DNA of 64,000 nt, taken from NCBI RefSeq assembly GCF_005884405.1, contig NZ_VCAO01000001.1, forward strand, positions 242,304 to 306,303, given 5' to 3'. The translations under genes were made by a program, and so were the position numbers. This DNA comes from Qipengyuania marisflavi. Its GTDB lineage: Bacteria > Pseudomonadota > Alphaproteobacteria > Sphingomonadales > Sphingomonadaceae. Position 1 is the stretch's first letter. Each line of letters starts with the position of its first letter. Below are positions 1 through 9,564 of this stretch, in pieces. The notes under the pieces are model-generated. The model did not search any database. It was not told the DNA's origin and worked only from the letters and a program-made list of their open reading frames with translations.

Positions 1-377
1 CCGCCGCCTTCGCTGGCGCTTTGCTTGCCGCCGCTGGCGAATTGGTAACAGGCATAGGCCAGGAACAGATGGGCAAATCCGCTGGCCGCATCGCCGATGC
101 GCTTGAGGATACCCTTGGTGTCGCTGCCGTGATGCTGGATGTCGCTGATGGCTGACATGAACCGGAAGCCCGCATAAGCGAGCAGGCCCAGTGCCATGAC
201 CCACAGCAATGGCGTGCCGAATGGCACATCCTGAATAAAGTCGAATGAGGAAGACGCGCCTTCCTTTGCCTTGTGGGCAGTGCTCAACGCAATGTAGCCA
301 AGCAGAACGTAGACAAATCCGCGGGCGGCAAAACCCATCCGCACCAGCCAATTGAACTTTTCGGATTTGTCGACCAC
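1..377 (-). CDS. DUF1206 family membrane protein (partial, 3' end beyond window)
   Basis: The first 125 residues are visible; the gene runs off the left edge. I chose the GTG at 377-375 because a GGGGAG ribosome site lies 8 nt upstream. The translation begins VVDKSEKFNWLVRMGFAARG, and the LVRMGFAARGFVYVLLG pattern is the repeated two-helix unit of DUF1206 integral membrane proteins. At least two membrane segments are visible (about residues 12-30 and 58-78), and a third begins near 100. Family members normally carry three such units and have no established function. Assignment is from recognition of the repeat, not from a search. Confidence 0.75.
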   Translation of the reverse strand, partial: MVDKSEKFNWLVRMGFAARGFVYVLLGYIALSTAHKAKEGASSSFDFIQDVPFGTPLLWVMALGLLAYAGFRFMSAISDIQHHGSDTKGILKRIGDAASGFAHLFLAYACYQFASGGKQSASEGG

Positions 378-439
378 GCGCAATTCTCCCCGTTGGATAG
401 TTGTCAGCCTAACGAATGGTGGGCCGATCTGTGCCCGAC

Positions 440-1717
440 TTATGGCTGGACAAGTGCACCTGTGACAGGGGCGAGCTTGCCGTCGATCCGGCTGTCCTGA
501 GGCAGGCCCATAATCTGGCGCAGCAGCGGGTTTACCGCGATATTTTCAAACGGCGCGATCTGGGCTCCGCTTTTGAAGGCCGGGCCATTGGCAATGAACA
601 ACGCCGCCATCTCTGGCGCCAGATTGTCATAGCCGTGATTGCCGCCAACAAATTCGCGCGATGACGGTCGGTCGCTGATCTGCCAGCCGGTTTCCGCCAC
701 GCAAAGATAGGCGGGGATGCGCGGATTGCTGCCATAGTGCAGGCGGGCAGGGATATCCTGCTTGCGCCAGCATTGCATATGGTCGTGCGGGCGAAGCAAA
801 CCGGCTTCGAGAGCCTGTTCTCGTCCCGGCACTGGGTTGAAACTGGCATAGGGCCCGGCTTCGACCAGCACATAGTCATCGGGATCGACAATATCGCCTA
901 GCTGGACGGTCCGTTCGCTGCTGGTTTCCGCCATTCCGTGATCGGATAGGATGATCAAATTGGCAGGCTGTCCCAGCGCCGCCAGCCCATCGCGCAGAGT
1001 GGCAATATCACGGTCGATGGATGCGATAACGGTGTTCAACTCGCTGCTATCCTGCGCTGACGCGTGCCCGGCGCTGTCGACTGTGTCGAAATACAGCGTG
1101 ACAAATTGCGGGCGGATATCCGCCGGGCGGCGCAGCCAGTCGATGACGCTGTTGACCCGCTGGGTATTGGTGACCTGCTGGCTGAACGCCTGCCAATCCT
1201 GCGGATAGGTCCCGCCATCCACCGCGCCATAGCCATAGGGGACCAGCGTCCCGCCCCAGCCAACCGCAGATCCGGGCCAGAACATCGCCGCGCTGCGGAT
1301 GCCTGCCTTCTCGGCAGTCACCCAGATCGGTTCGGCGGCGTTCCAGTAAAACGGATCGGTGTTGGCCATAGTGAACTTTTCATCGGTCCGCGCGGGATCG
1401 ACAAAGCTGTTGGCGACGATGCCGTGATGGTCAGGGTATTGGCCCGTCACTATTGTCCAGTGATTGGGGAAGGTCTTGGTTGGAAAAGACGGGATCAGCC
1501 GCGCGCTTACCCCGTCTGCCGCCAGCCCCGACAGCGCCGGAGTAATCCCGCGCGCCAGATAATCCGGGCGAAATCCGTCAATCGAAACCAATATGGTGAC
1601 CGGCGCGCGCTGCTCCTGCACCGCCACGGGCGTTGTCGGGGTGCTGACGACTTGCGGTGCGCAGGCGGACAGCAGGGCCAGCGCGACCGGAGCCAGCAAT
1701 TTCACCATACCGCGCAT
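440..1717 (-). CDS. Ectonucleotide pyrophosphatase/phosphodiesterase family lipoprotein
   Basis: A 425-residue alkaline-phosphatase-superfamily enzyme of the type I phosphodiesterase/nucleotide pyrophosphatase family, which hydrolyses phosphodiester or pyrophosphate bonds with two metal ions. Start: ATG at 1717, preceded by AAGGTG with 6-nt spacing; a GTG three codons upstream is less well placed. A lipoprotein signal ends LLSAC (Cys 19), so it should be anchored in the envelope. Visible metal and catalytic signatures are SIDGF (Asp about 47), KTFPNH (nucleophilic Thr about 82), DSAGHAS, LSDHGM and GNHGYDN. Length suits the family. The true substrate (nucleotides, phospholipids or other esters) cannot be read from sequence. 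Confidence 0.9.
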   Translation of the reverse strand: MRGMVKLLAPVALALLSACAPQVVSTPTTPVAVQEQRAPVTILVSIDGFRPDYLARGITPALSGLAADGVSARLIPSFPTKTFPNHWTIVTGQYPDHHGIVANSFVDPARTDEKFTMANTDPFYWNAAEPIWVTAEKAGIRSAAMFWPGSAVGWGGTLVPYGYGAVDGGTYPQDWQAFSQQVTNTQRVNSVIDWLRRPADIRPQFVTLYFDTVDSAGHASAQDSSELNTVIASIDRDIATLRDGLAALGQPANLIILSDHGMAETSSERTVQLGDIVDPDDYVLVEAGPYASFNPVPGREQALEAGLLRPHDHMQCWRKQDIPARLHYGSNPRIPAYLCVAETGWQISDRPSSREFVGGNHGYDNLAPEMAALFIANGPAFKSGAQIAPFENIAVNPLLRQIMGLPQDSRIDGKLAPVTGALVQP

Positions 1718-1730
1718 CGCAATCACCTTG

Positions 1731-2831
1731 TCAGACGTTGAATTTGAACATCATGATGTCGCCGTCCTGCACGACATACTCCTTGCCTTCCTGACGCAGC
1801 TTGCCGGCATCTTTGGCGCCGCTTTCGCCGCCCAGCGTGACGTAATCGTCATAGGCAATGGTTTCGGCGCGGATGAAACCGCGTTCGAAATCGGTGTGGA
1901 TTTCACCCGCCGCCTGCGGTGCGCGCGCGCCATCGTGGAAAGTCCAGGCGCGTGCCTCCTTGGGGCCGCAGGTGAAGAAGGTCTTGAGCCCCAGCAGTGT
2001 ATAGCCAGCGCGGATCACGCGGCTCAGCCCGCTTTCCGCAAGTCCCAGATCCGCGAGATATTCCCCGCGTTCAGCCGGGTCCATCGCGACCAGCTCGCTT
2101 TCGATGGCGGCGGACACCACCACTGCCTGCGCGCCTTCGGATGCGGCCTTGGCGAACACCAGTTCGGTCATCGCATTGCCATTGGCGGCGTCTTCCTCGG
2201 CAACATTGCAGACATACAGCACCGGCTTGGCGGTCAGCAGCTGCGCCTGGGCGAACACACGGGCTTCTTCCTCGTCCTTGGGCTCGGTCAGCCGGGCGGG
2301 CTTGCCATCGCGCAGCAATTCCAGCGCCTGACCCAGCACCGAGGCCATGATCTTGCCCTCCTTGTCGCCGGCAATCCCCTTCTTGGCCGCTGCGGGGACA
2401 CGCTTTTCAAGGCTTTCCAGATCGGACAGCATCAGCTCGGTCTCTACCACTTCGGCATCCGCAATCGGATCGACCTTGTTGGCAACGTGCTGGATATCGT
2501 CATCCTCGAAACAGCGCAGGACATGGACCACCGCGTCCACTTCGCGGATGTTGCCAAGGAACTGGTTGCCCAATCCCTCGCCCTGGCTCGCGCCTTTCAC
2601 CAGCCCCGCAATATCGACAAAGGCGAGCTGGGTGGGGATGACCTTGGCCGATCCGCCGATCTTGGCGATAGTCTCCAGCCGCTCGTCCGGGACAGCGACC
2701 TGGCCGACATTGGGTTCGATCGTGCAAAAGGGATAATTCGCAGCCTGCGCGGCCTGCGTCTCGGTCAAAGCATTGAACAGCGTGGACTTGCCAACATTGG
2801 GCAGCCCGACAATTCCGCAACGGAAACCCAT
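1731..2831 (-). CDS. ychF: Redox-responsive P-loop ATPase YchF (Obg family)
   Basis: Universally conserved translation-associated NTPase that binds ATP rather than GTP and associates with ribosomes. The G1 loop GLPNVGKS is at residues 9-16, G3 reads DIAGLVKGAS, and the usual GTP-specifying NKxD is replaced by NVAE, the hallmark of YchF. A C-terminal TGS domain follows (FFTCGPKEARAW onward). Two ATGs lie in tandem; the second (2831) is 6 nt from GGAG and gives the canonical MGFRCGIVGLPNVGKS start, so it is preferred. It lies downstream of pth and rplY on the same strand, a common bacterial arrangement. Confidence 0.96.
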   Translation of the reverse strand: MGFRCGIVGLPNVGKSTLFNALTETQAAQAANYPFCTIEPNVGQVAVPDERLETIAKIGGSAKVIPTQLAFVDIAGLVKGASQGEGLGNQFLGNIREVDAVVHVLRCFEDDDIQHVANKVDPIADAEVVETELMLSDLESLEKRVPAAAKKGIAGDKEGKIMASVLGQALELLRDGKPARLTEPKDEEEARVFAQAQLLTAKPVLYVCNVAEEDAANGNAMTELVFAKAASEGAQAVVVSAAIESELVAMDPAERGEYLADLGLAESGLSRVIRAGYTLLGLKTFFTCGPKEARAWTFHDGARAPQAAGEIHTDFERGFIRAETIAYDDYVTLGGESGAKDAGKLRQEGKEYVVQDGDIMMFKFNV

Positions 2832-2923
2832 CATGTACTCCGGTAGAAAGGATATGCCGCGCGCGATAGGCGCCGCGCGGAGGAAAAGCTAGAGCGCCGA
2901 CAAGTACGGATGGGAACTTTGCG

Positions 2924-3505
2924 CTATTCCTGCGTACGCAGCGCCAGCTCGCTCATAAATCGCGCGTCGTCGCCTTTGGCCAGCCATTCCGCCTCCGCCC
3001 CCATTGCGCCGAGCATGGCCACCAGATCGTCCTGTTCCGACTTGGCGTAATTGCCGAGTACGTGGCCGGTGACGCGGTCCTTGTGGCCGGGGTGGCCGAT
3101 GCCGATGCGGACGCGGCGGAAATCCGGGCCCCCAAGACCGGCAAGATGCTGGTTGATTGAGCGCAGGCCATTGTGTCCGGCCAGCCCGCCGCCCACTCGC
3201 ACCTTCACCTTTAACGGGGCGAGGTCCAGCTCGTCATGGAATACGGTCAGCGCATCGGCCTCCAGCTTGTAGAACCGCAGCGCCTCGCCAACCGCGCGCC
3301 CGCTTTCGTTCATGAAGGTGGCGGGTTTCAGCAGCAGCACCTTGGCCGTGCCGATCCGGCCTTCCTGTACCCAGCCACTGAATTTGCGCTGCACCGGGCC
3401 GAAGCTGTGCATATGCGCGATCACATCGCAGGCCATGAAGCCCACATTGTGACGGTGCATTGCATATTGTGCGCCGGGATTGCCCAGGCCGGTCCAGATC
3501 TGCAT
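2924..3505 (-). CDS. pth: Peptidyl-tRNA hydrolase
   Basis: Cytoplasmic esterase that releases peptides from prematurely dropped peptidyl-tRNAs. The 193-residue length is usual for the family. Catalytic elements are visible: TGLGNPG with Asn about 8, the HRHNVGF segment with the catalytic His, and HDELDL with the catalytic Asp. It sits between rplY and ychF. A good intrinsic terminator lies between rplY and this gene, so pth may depend partly on read-through or on its own promoter. Confidence 0.96.
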   Translation of the reverse strand: MQIWTGLGNPGAQYAMHRHNVGFMACDVIAHMHSFGPVQRKFSGWVQEGRIGTAKVLLLKPATFMNESGRAVGEALRFYKLEADALTVFHDELDLAPLKVKVRVGGGLAGHNGLRSINQHLAGLGGPDFRRVRIGIGHPGHKDRVTGHVLGNYAKSEQDDLVAMLGAMGAEAEWLAKGDDARFMSELALRTQE

Positions 3506-3534
3506 CGCTGCGCTCTAGCCATCTGTTCCGCAAA

Positions 3535-3568
3535 AGCAAAACGCCGGACTTCGCGAAGAAGCCCGGCG
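3535..3568 (-). terminator. Intrinsic terminator downstream of rplY
   Basis: On the minus strand a near-perfect 11-bp stem (arms 3558-3568 and 3542-3552, one G-T pair) closes a 5-nt loop and is followed by GTTTTGC. It lies between the end of rplY and the start of pth, so it probably limits rplY transcription into pth and ychF. Confidence 0.75.
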
Positions 3569-3597
3569 CCTTGTTTGCGGGGTGGGAGACTTGGCGA

Positions 3598-4299
3598 TTA
3601 TTCGCTCTTGTCTGCCTGTTCCTGTGCGGCATCGGCGTCGGGGCCTTGCTCGGTAGCGGCGGTATCGCCAGCTTCCATGCCTTCGCCAGTCTGTTCGTCG
3701 CCTTCGGCTTCGTCTTCATCCTGGCTCTTCATAGCGGATGGAGCGACCAGCGTCGCGATGGTGTAATCGCGATCGGTGATTGCGCTCAACGAACCTTCGG
3801 GAAGATTGATTTCGGAAATGTGGATCGAATCGCCGACTTCCTTGCCGGTGACATCGATCTCGATCTCGCTGGGGATCTTGTCCGATTCGCAAACCAGTTC
3901 GAGCTCGTGACGAACCACGTTGAGAACGCCGCCCTTCTTGAGGCCGGGCGATGCTTCTTCGTTGATGAAGACCACAGGGATCTGAACTTCGATCTTCGAA
4001 TCTTTCGACAGCCGGAAGAAATCGACATGCACGGGACGGTCCTTGACCGGGTGCAGGGACACATCCTTGGGAATGGTGCGGAGTTTCTTGCCGCCCAGGC
4101 TGATCGTCACGATCGAGTTCATGAAGTGGCCGGTGCCAAGCTGGCGAACCAGTTCCTTGGCCTCGACGTGGATCATCGTGGGTTCTTCCTTGCCGCCATA
4201 GATCACGGCGGGGACGCGGCCTTCACGACGCAGTGCACGGGAGGCTCCCTTGCCTGCCCGTTCGCGCGTCTCGGCCGGAAGAGTCAGAGCATCGCTCAT
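3598..4299 (-). CDS. rplY: 50S ribosomal protein L25 / general stress protein Ctc
   Basis: Binds 5S rRNA in the large ribosomal subunit. The 233 residues fit the long CTC form: an N-terminal L25 domain ([26 protein letters not shown]) and a C-terminal TL5-like beta domain, then an acidic, Glu/Ala-rich tail of about 35 residues. Start ATG 4299 has AAAGG about 9 nt upstream. The 136-bp gap upstream must hold its promoter, but I see no clear consensus there. Confidence 0.95.
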   Translation of the reverse strand: MSDALTLPAETRERAGKGASRALRREGRVPAVIYGGKEEPTMIHVEAKELVRQLGTGHFMNSIVTISLGGKKLRTIPKDVSLHPVKDRPVHVDFFRLSKDSKIEVQIPVVFINEEASPGLKKGGVLNVVRHELELVCESDKIPSEIEIDVTGKEVGDSIHISEINLPEGSLSAITDRDYTIATLVAPSAMKSQDEDEAEGDEQTGEGMEAGDTAATEQGPDADAAQEQADKSE

Positions 4300-4435
4300 G
4301 TCGCTTACCTTTCGAATACATTTGCTTAAAACCTTCGGTCCGCCACGCCTCCAGGGATGACCATGACGCCGAAGCGCGCGCAGTTAGCGGGCAAGGGGCC
4401 CAAAAGCAAGCGGGAATGGCGGGGCTGTTGCCAGC

Positions 4436-5320
4436 CTATTCGACGCGTTCGACGGTATAGCCGCGCTGTTCGAGCAGTTTGGGCAGGCCTTCAGGCCCCA
4501 GCAGATGTCCGGCCCCCACCGCCACAAAGGGGCGCTGCGAGGCGGACAGCAGGTTTTCGATCTGTGCGGCCCACGCCTGATTGCGCTGGACCAGCAGCAC
4601 CTGTTTCAGCTCTTTATCCGCCAGAATGCCGCGCTTGGTCAGTTCGCCCAGTTTCGCGGTATCGCCCGTCTGCCAGGTGCGCGCCAACTCGCCGATCTCG
4701 TCCTCGTAAGATGCTGTCTCGTCCAGCACGGCGTTGAGCAGGTCGCGCTGTTCCTTCTCTGGCAGGCTGTCGAATATCGCCAGCTGAGCCTTGGCACCCT
4801 CCAGCTCCACCACTTCGCGGCCCTTGAAGGATGTGAGCAGGGCCCGGTCCACACCGTTCGCCGATTTGGCCGATTGCGCAACCTGCGCCAGCGCCAGCGC
4901 TGCAGCCCAGCTTTCCATTGGGTCGAAATAGCTGCGGCGGACTTTTGCCTTGACCAGCAGCGCGTCGAATTCGTCGCGATATTGCGGGTCGATGCGGTCG
5001 ATGATCGGGCCGGCGGGGCGGTCGAACGCCATATCCTCGAACAATTGCGACAGCGCCGCGCCATCGTCCAGAGCGGCCACTTCGACCACCAGCATATCAG
5101 CCGATTTCAGTGTGCTGTCGAGCATGGGCGTGCGCCAGGCAAAATCATCTGGCAGCGCATGGATGGTTCCGAACAGCCAGCCCTCCACCGCACCGTCAGG
5201 ACCGTTGATGGCCCACAATGCCGGGGCCTGCTCGGTGTCGGCGGGCAGGGCGGTGTCCTGCTGCGTCCCGCAAGCGGTCAGGGCAAACGCGGCGAACAGG
5301 GGCAGGAGCAGGCGTTTCAT
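4436..5320 (-). CDS. TraB/GumN family lipoprotein (first of two tandem copies)
   Basis: Member of the TraB/PrgY/GumN group, distantly related to Tiki-type proteases; no bacterial substrate is established. The lipoprotein signal LFAAFALTAC places it in the envelope. Two family signatures are visible: GTIHALP near the N-terminus and AVGAGHL near the C-terminus, which together supply the conserved Gly-x-x-His elements. The start at 5320 gives a compact signal peptide beginning MKRLLLP; an ATG four codons upstream (5332) is possible. The neighbouring gene on the same strand is a paralogue sharing both motifs. Confidence 0.85.
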   Translation of the reverse strand: MKRLLLPLFAAFALTACGTQQDTALPADTEQAPALWAINGPDGAVEGWLFGTIHALPDDFAWRTPMLDSTLKSADMLVVEVAALDDGAALSQLFEDMAFDRPAGPIIDRIDPQYRDEFDALLVKAKVRRSYFDPMESWAAALALAQVAQSAKSANGVDRALLTSFKGREVVELEGAKAQLAIFDSLPEKEQRDLLNAVLDETASYEDEIGELARTWQTGDTAKLGELTKRGILADKELKQVLLVQRNQAWAAQIENLLSASQRPFVAVGAGHLLGPEGLPKLLEQRGYTVERVE

Positions 5321-5396
5321 CGCACCCGTCATGCGCCGCGTGCTGGCGGCAAGGCAAGCGCGGATTGCGGCGTGGCCTTAAGCGGGACAGCTGCGC

Positions 5397-6317
5397 CTAT
5401 TGCACGCGCGCCACTGTGATGCCGCGCTGCGCCAGGTAATCCTGCACGCTTTTGCTGCCCGCCAGATGCCCTGCGCCCACCGCCACAAACACCACGCCGG
5501 GCTGGTCGAGCCGGTCGTCGACCCATCCGGCCCATTTGGCGTTACGGTCATGCAGAATGGCCTTGGCCAGCACCGGATCGTTCAGCCCGTCATTCATCAT
5601 CTGCGCCAGTGCATCGGCATCGCCCGCCAGCCATGCGCCCAGCATCGCATCCATGCTGGGCACTATCTGATCGATATTGTCGGCAGTGCTCATCAGGAAG
5701 GCAATCTGCGCATCCATCGGCAGATTGTCGAAAATGCTGATCTGGTCGTCCAGTGTTTCCAGCGCGCCGCGGGTTACAGCGGGTCCGGCATTGGTCTCGA
5801 CAATCTTCTCGACCCCGCTGTCGGCGGCATAGCCCTGCTTGATCAGCGGCAGCAGGCCCAGCGTCATTCCCGCGAACCACGGTTCAAACCGGTCAAACGC
5901 GGCGACTGGCAGGCCAACGCGGGTCATCGCCGCTTCGTAACTGATACGCTGCTCATCGCTCAGTATCGCGCGCAGCGACTGGTCCCTGGGCATCACCGCA
6001 CGCATCGCGATCATCTGCTGTGATGCGGGATCGGCGGCGGCACCGGGCGGGATTTCAGTCACCAGTTCCCCCGCACTGTCCAGGGCGGCGGCCAGCGGAC
6101 CTTCAAACCACTGCACATCCTTGGGCAGTGCATGGATTGTCCCGAACAGGTAAATCGTGGTGTCCGCGTCCGCCACCTTCCACAGCGCCGGGCCCTGCGC
6201 CGCCTCCGCCGCGACGGGCTCAGGCGGCATGACCGGAGCGGCTACGGGCGCGGCAGTGGCACAGCCTTGCAGGCAAAGCGCCAGCACGGCGGCGCGCAGG
6301 ATGGGGAAGCGGGGCAT
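5397..6317 (-). CDS. TraB/GumN family lipoprotein (second tandem copy)
   Basis: 306 residues with the same architecture as the adjacent gene: a signal peptide ending CLQGC, GTIHALP in the N-terminal third and AVGAGHL near the C-terminus, ending RGITVARVQ where the neighbour ends RGYTVERVE. The start at 6317 is set by AAGGAAA about 6 nt upstream. The frame stays open far upstream, but that stretch is antisense to glyQ and lacks family similarity. The gap to the downstream copy is only about 75 bp, so the pair is probably co-transcribed and arose by duplication. It is divergent from glyQ. Confidence 0.86.
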   Translation of the reverse strand: MPRFPILRAAVLALCLQGCATAAPVAAPVMPPEPVAAEAAQGPALWKVADADTTIYLFGTIHALPKDVQWFEGPLAAALDSAGELVTEIPPGAAADPASQQMIAMRAVMPRDQSLRAILSDEQRISYEAAMTRVGLPVAAFDRFEPWFAGMTLGLLPLIKQGYAADSGVEKIVETNAGPAVTRGALETLDDQISIFDNLPMDAQIAFLMSTADNIDQIVPSMDAMLGAWLAGDADALAQMMNDGLNDPVLAKAILHDRNAKWAGWVDDRLDQPGVVFVAVGAGHLAGSKSVQDYLAQRGITVARVQ

Positions 6318-6410
6318 AGAAGGTTTCCTTTGCGCTATCGCTAAGCGACACGGGGCCATGTTGCAACGCGGCATTGACGCTCCCAAACCCATCCGCCATT
6401 GCCGCGCGTC

Positions 6411-7310
6411 ATGAACCGCGATCCTGCCAACAGCTTTCAGGACATGATCCTTGCCCTCCATGATTTCTGGAGCGCGCACGGATGTCTGATCCTCCAACCC
6501 TATGACATGCGCATGGGGGCGGGCACTTTTCACACCGCCACCACGCTGCGCGCGCTGGGGCCGGAGCCGTGGAATGCCGCCTTTGTCCAGCCCTGCCGCC
6601 GCCCAACCGACGGGCGCTATGGCGAAAACCCGAATAGGCTGCAGCATTACTACCAATATCAGGTGATCCTGAAGCCCAGCCCATCGGACATTCAGGACCT
6701 TTATCTTGAAAGCCTGCGGGTCATCGGCATCGACCCGCTGAAGCATGACATCCGCTTTGTCGAAGACGATTGGGAAAGCCCAACGCTGGGCGCCTGGGGG
6801 CTGGGCTGGGAGGTCTGGTGTGACGGTATGGAGGTGACGCAGTTCACCTATTTCCAGCAGATGGGCGGCTTCGATTGCAAGCCGGTGGCTGGCGAACTTA
6901 CCTACGGGCTGGAACGGCTCGCGATGTATATCCAGAGCGTCGACAATGTGTACGACCTGGCGTTCAATTCCGCCGGCGTAAGCTATGGTGACGTGTTTCT
7001 CGAAAACGAGAAGCAGATGTCGAAATGGAACTTTGAAGTCGCCGACACTGACGCGCTGTTCGACCTGTTTGCCAAGGCCGAGGCCGAGTGCCGCAATGCG
7101 CTCGCCAATGAAGTGCCCATCGCCGCCTATGAACAAGCGGTCGAAGCCAGCCACATCTTCAACCTGTTGCAGGCGCGCGGCGTGATCAGCGTGCAGGAAC
7201 GCGCCAGCTACATGGCACGCGTCCGCGACCTCGCGCGCGGATCGTGTGAAGCGCACATGGCCAAGGAAGCGCCTGTCTGGGCCGAGAAATATCCGGAGTG
7301 GAGCGCATGA
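6411..7310 (+). CDS. glyQ: Glycyl-tRNA synthetase alpha subunit
   Basis: Catalytic subunit of the bacterial alpha2beta2 class II glycyl-tRNA synthetase. [13 protein letters not shown] and the [16 protein letters not shown] block are diagnostic, as is the run beginning [19 protein letters not shown] 6411 is chosen because homologues start just before SFQD; an in-frame TTG at 6399 would add four residues, and neither has a strong ribosome site. It overlaps glyS by ATGA. Confidence 0.97.
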   Translation: MNRDPANSFQDMILALHDFWSAHGCLILQPYDMRMGAGTFHTATTLRALGPEPWNAAFVQPCRRPTDGRYGENPNRLQHYYQYQVILKPSPSDIQDLYLESLRVIGIDPLKHDIRFVEDDWESPTLGAWGLGWEVWCDGMEVTQFTYFQQMGGFDCKPVAGELTYGLERLAMYIQSVDNVYDLAFNSAGVSYGDVFLENEKQMSKWNFEVADTDALFDLFAKAEAECRNALANEVPIAAYEQAVEASHIFNLLQARGVISVQERASYMARVRDLARGSCEAHMAKEAPVWAEKYPEWSA

Positions 7311-9445
7311 GCGATTTCCTCCTCGAACTGCGCAGCGAAGAGATTCCCGCGCGGATGCAGGCCGGTGCCCGCGCCGAGCTGGAGAAGCTGTTCCGCCGCG
7401 AAATGACGTCGGCGGGTGTTGACGTCGCTGGCGTCACGGTGTGGTCGACACCGCGCCGCCTTGCCCTGATCGCGCGCGGACTGCCTGACGCCACGCAGGC
7501 GGTGAGCGAGGAAGCCAAAGGCCCGCCGCAGGGCGCTCCCGATGCGGCGATCGACGGGTTCTGCCGCAAAAATGGCGTCACGAAGGACCAGCTGGAACTG
7601 CGCGACGTCAAGGGCCGCCAGATCTATTTCGCTGTGATCGAAAAACCCGGCCAATCGGTGCGCGATTTGCTGGCCAAAGCGATCCCCGCGATCATCCGCG
7701 AGTTCAGCTGGCCCAAGTCGATGCGCTGGGGCGATGCGTCGATCGGCACCGATAGCCTGCGCTGGGTGCGCCCGCTGAGCGGCATCGTGGCGCTGCTGGG
7801 CGATGACATCGTGGAGTGCGGCGTGCATGGCGTGACCAGCGGAGCCGCGACGAAAGGCCACCGCTTCCACCACTCGGGCGAGATTACCATTGGCAATGCC
7901 GCTGATTACGCGATGAAACTGCGCGCAGGACACGTGATTGTCGATCACGCCGAGCGTCAGGACATGATCCGCACCGGCGCCGCTGCAGTGGCATCGGAAG
8001 CCGGGCTGTCTCTGGTCGAGGATGAGGACCTGGTGATCGAGAACGCGGGCCTGACCGAATGGCCGATCCCGCTGCTGGGCCGGTTCGAGGATGATTTCCT
8101 CGAAGTCCCGCCCGAGACGATCCAGCTGACCGCACGCGTGAACCAGAAGTATTTCGTGTGCGAGGATGCGGAAGGCAAACTCGCCAACGCCTTCATCTGC
8201 ACCGCCAATATCGCGGCGGAAGACGGCGGCGCGGCGATTGTCGACGGCAACCGCAAAGTCCTCGCCGCCCGCCTGTCCGACGCGCGGTTCTTCTGGGACG
8301 TCGACCGCAAGAAGACGCTTGAGCAGCACGCTGAGGGTCTGGCGCGGATTACCTTCCATGAGAAGCTGGGCACGGTTGCCGATAAGGTAAAGCGCGTTGC
8401 AAAATTGGCCGAATGGCTGACGTCCGATGCCGCTGCGCCAAACGGCGATCACAAGGCGGCCCGGCGCGCTGCAGAACTGTGCAAGGCGGACCTCGTCACC
8501 GAAATGGTTGGTGAATTCCCCGAACTACAAGGACTTATGGGCGGCTATTACGCCCGTGCCGAGGGTCTGCAAAGCGATGTGGCTGACGCAATTCGCGATC
8601 ATTACAAGCCTGTCGGACAGGAAGACGAGGTTCCCACTGCCCCGCTAACGGTTGCGGTGGGCCTTGCCGATAAACTGGATACGCTGCTCAGCTTCTTCAA
8701 AATCGGTATCTTTCCCACCGGGTCCAAAGACCCTTTTGCCTTGCGCCGAGCAGCGTTGGGTTACCTGCGCTTGGTTCAGGCTAACGATTTGAACCTCTCG
8801 CTCGACCAGGTTGTCCACGCATGGGATGGCAGACCCAACAAGGCGCTAGTCTCAAAGCTGACTGACTTCCTCGCCGACCGCCTCAAGGTCCAGCAGCGCG
8901 AGGCGGGTGTCCGCCACGACCTGATCGACGCAGTGTTCGCGCTCGGCGGCGAGGACGATCTGGTTCGCCTGCTGGCCCGCGTGAAGGCGCTCCAATCCTT
9001 CATGGACAGCGAAGACGGCACCAACCTCCTCGCGGGCTACAAACGCGCAGCCAATATCCTCAAGAAGGAGGACTGGCAGGGCAGTGGCAGCCGCATTGCC
9101 CGTACCGGCGATGAAGACCCGATGGAGAATGTCGACGATCCGCAGATGCGCGCGATCTATGCCGCGCGCGCAAAAACCCTTTCCTACACGCCCGAACCTG
9201 CGGAAAAGGCGCTGATCGATGCGCTGGACGCGGCCGGACCGAAAGCCGCAGCGGCCATCGAAGCGGAGGATTTCTCCGCGGCGATGTCTGCGCTCGCATC
9301 CCTGCGCGCGCCGATCGACAGTTTCTTCGAGGATGTGACAGTGAATGACGATGATCCGGCTAAACGCAGCGCCCGTCTGGATTTGCTCGCGCGGTTCCGC
9401 GATGCGGTCCACCGGGTCGCGGATTTCTCCCGTATCGAAGGGTAA
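7307..9445 (+). CDS. glyS: Glycyl-tRNA synthetase beta subunit
   Basis: The 712-residue partner of GlyQ, carrying tRNA-binding regions. The N-terminus [17 protein letters not shown] and the internal [12 protein letters not shown] are typical. ATG 7307 overlaps the glyQ stop (7308-7310), indicating translational coupling. The C-terminal part resembles the anticodon-binding domain shared with ArgRS. The length is normal for the family. Confidence 0.97.
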   Translation: MSDFLLELRSEEIPARMQAGARAELEKLFRREMTSAGVDVAGVTVWSTPRRLALIARGLPDATQAVSEEAKGPPQGAPDAAIDGFCRKNGVTKDQLELRDVKGRQIYFAVIEKPGQSVRDLLAKAIPAIIREFSWPKSMRWGDASIGTDSLRWVRPLSGIVALLGDDIVECGVHGVTSGAATKGHRFHHSGEITIGNAADYAMKLRAGHVIVDHAERQDMIRTGAAAVASEAGLSLVEDEDLVIENAGLTEWPIPLLGRFEDDFLEVPPETIQLTARVNQKYFVCEDAEGKLANAFICTANIAAEDGGAAIVDGNRKVLAARLSDARFFWDVDRKKTLEQHAEGLARITFHEKLGTVADKVKRVAKLAEWLTSDAAAPNGDHKAARRAAELCKADLVTEMVGEFPELQGLMGGYYARAEGLQSDVADAIRDHYKPVGQEDEVPTAPLTVAVGLADKLDTLLSFFKIGIFPTGSKDPFALRRAALGYLRLVQANDLNLSLDQVVHAWDGRPNKALVSKLTDFLADRLKVQQREAGVRHDLIDAVFALGGEDDLVRLLARVKALQSFMDSEDGTNLLAGYKRAANILKKEDWQGSGSRIARTGDEDPMENVDDPQMRAIYAARAKTLSYTPEPAEKALIDALDAAGPKAAAAIEAEDFSAAMSALASLRAPIDSFFEDVTVNDDDPAKRSARLDLLARFRDAVHRVADFSRIEG

Positions 9446-9564
9446 ATGGAAGGTGACAGTTCGCCATTCCCAATTTGCCAATTAAGCCAATTGTTTTCGG
9501 TATTTAAGCGCGGCCGGATATTTTTCAAAAGGGGCCGGTAAATGGTCCACGTAAGGAATAGAAT

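Noticed and set aside
2857-2880. A 7-bp hairpin between ychF and pth.
   Set aside because: Short, low-complexity GC stem without a clear T-run; too weak to call a terminator.
6318-7256. The second TraB/GumN frame is open upstream for over 300 codons.
   Set aside because: It is antisense to glyQ and has no signal peptide or motif; ATG 6317 with AAGGAAA starts the lipoprotein signal.
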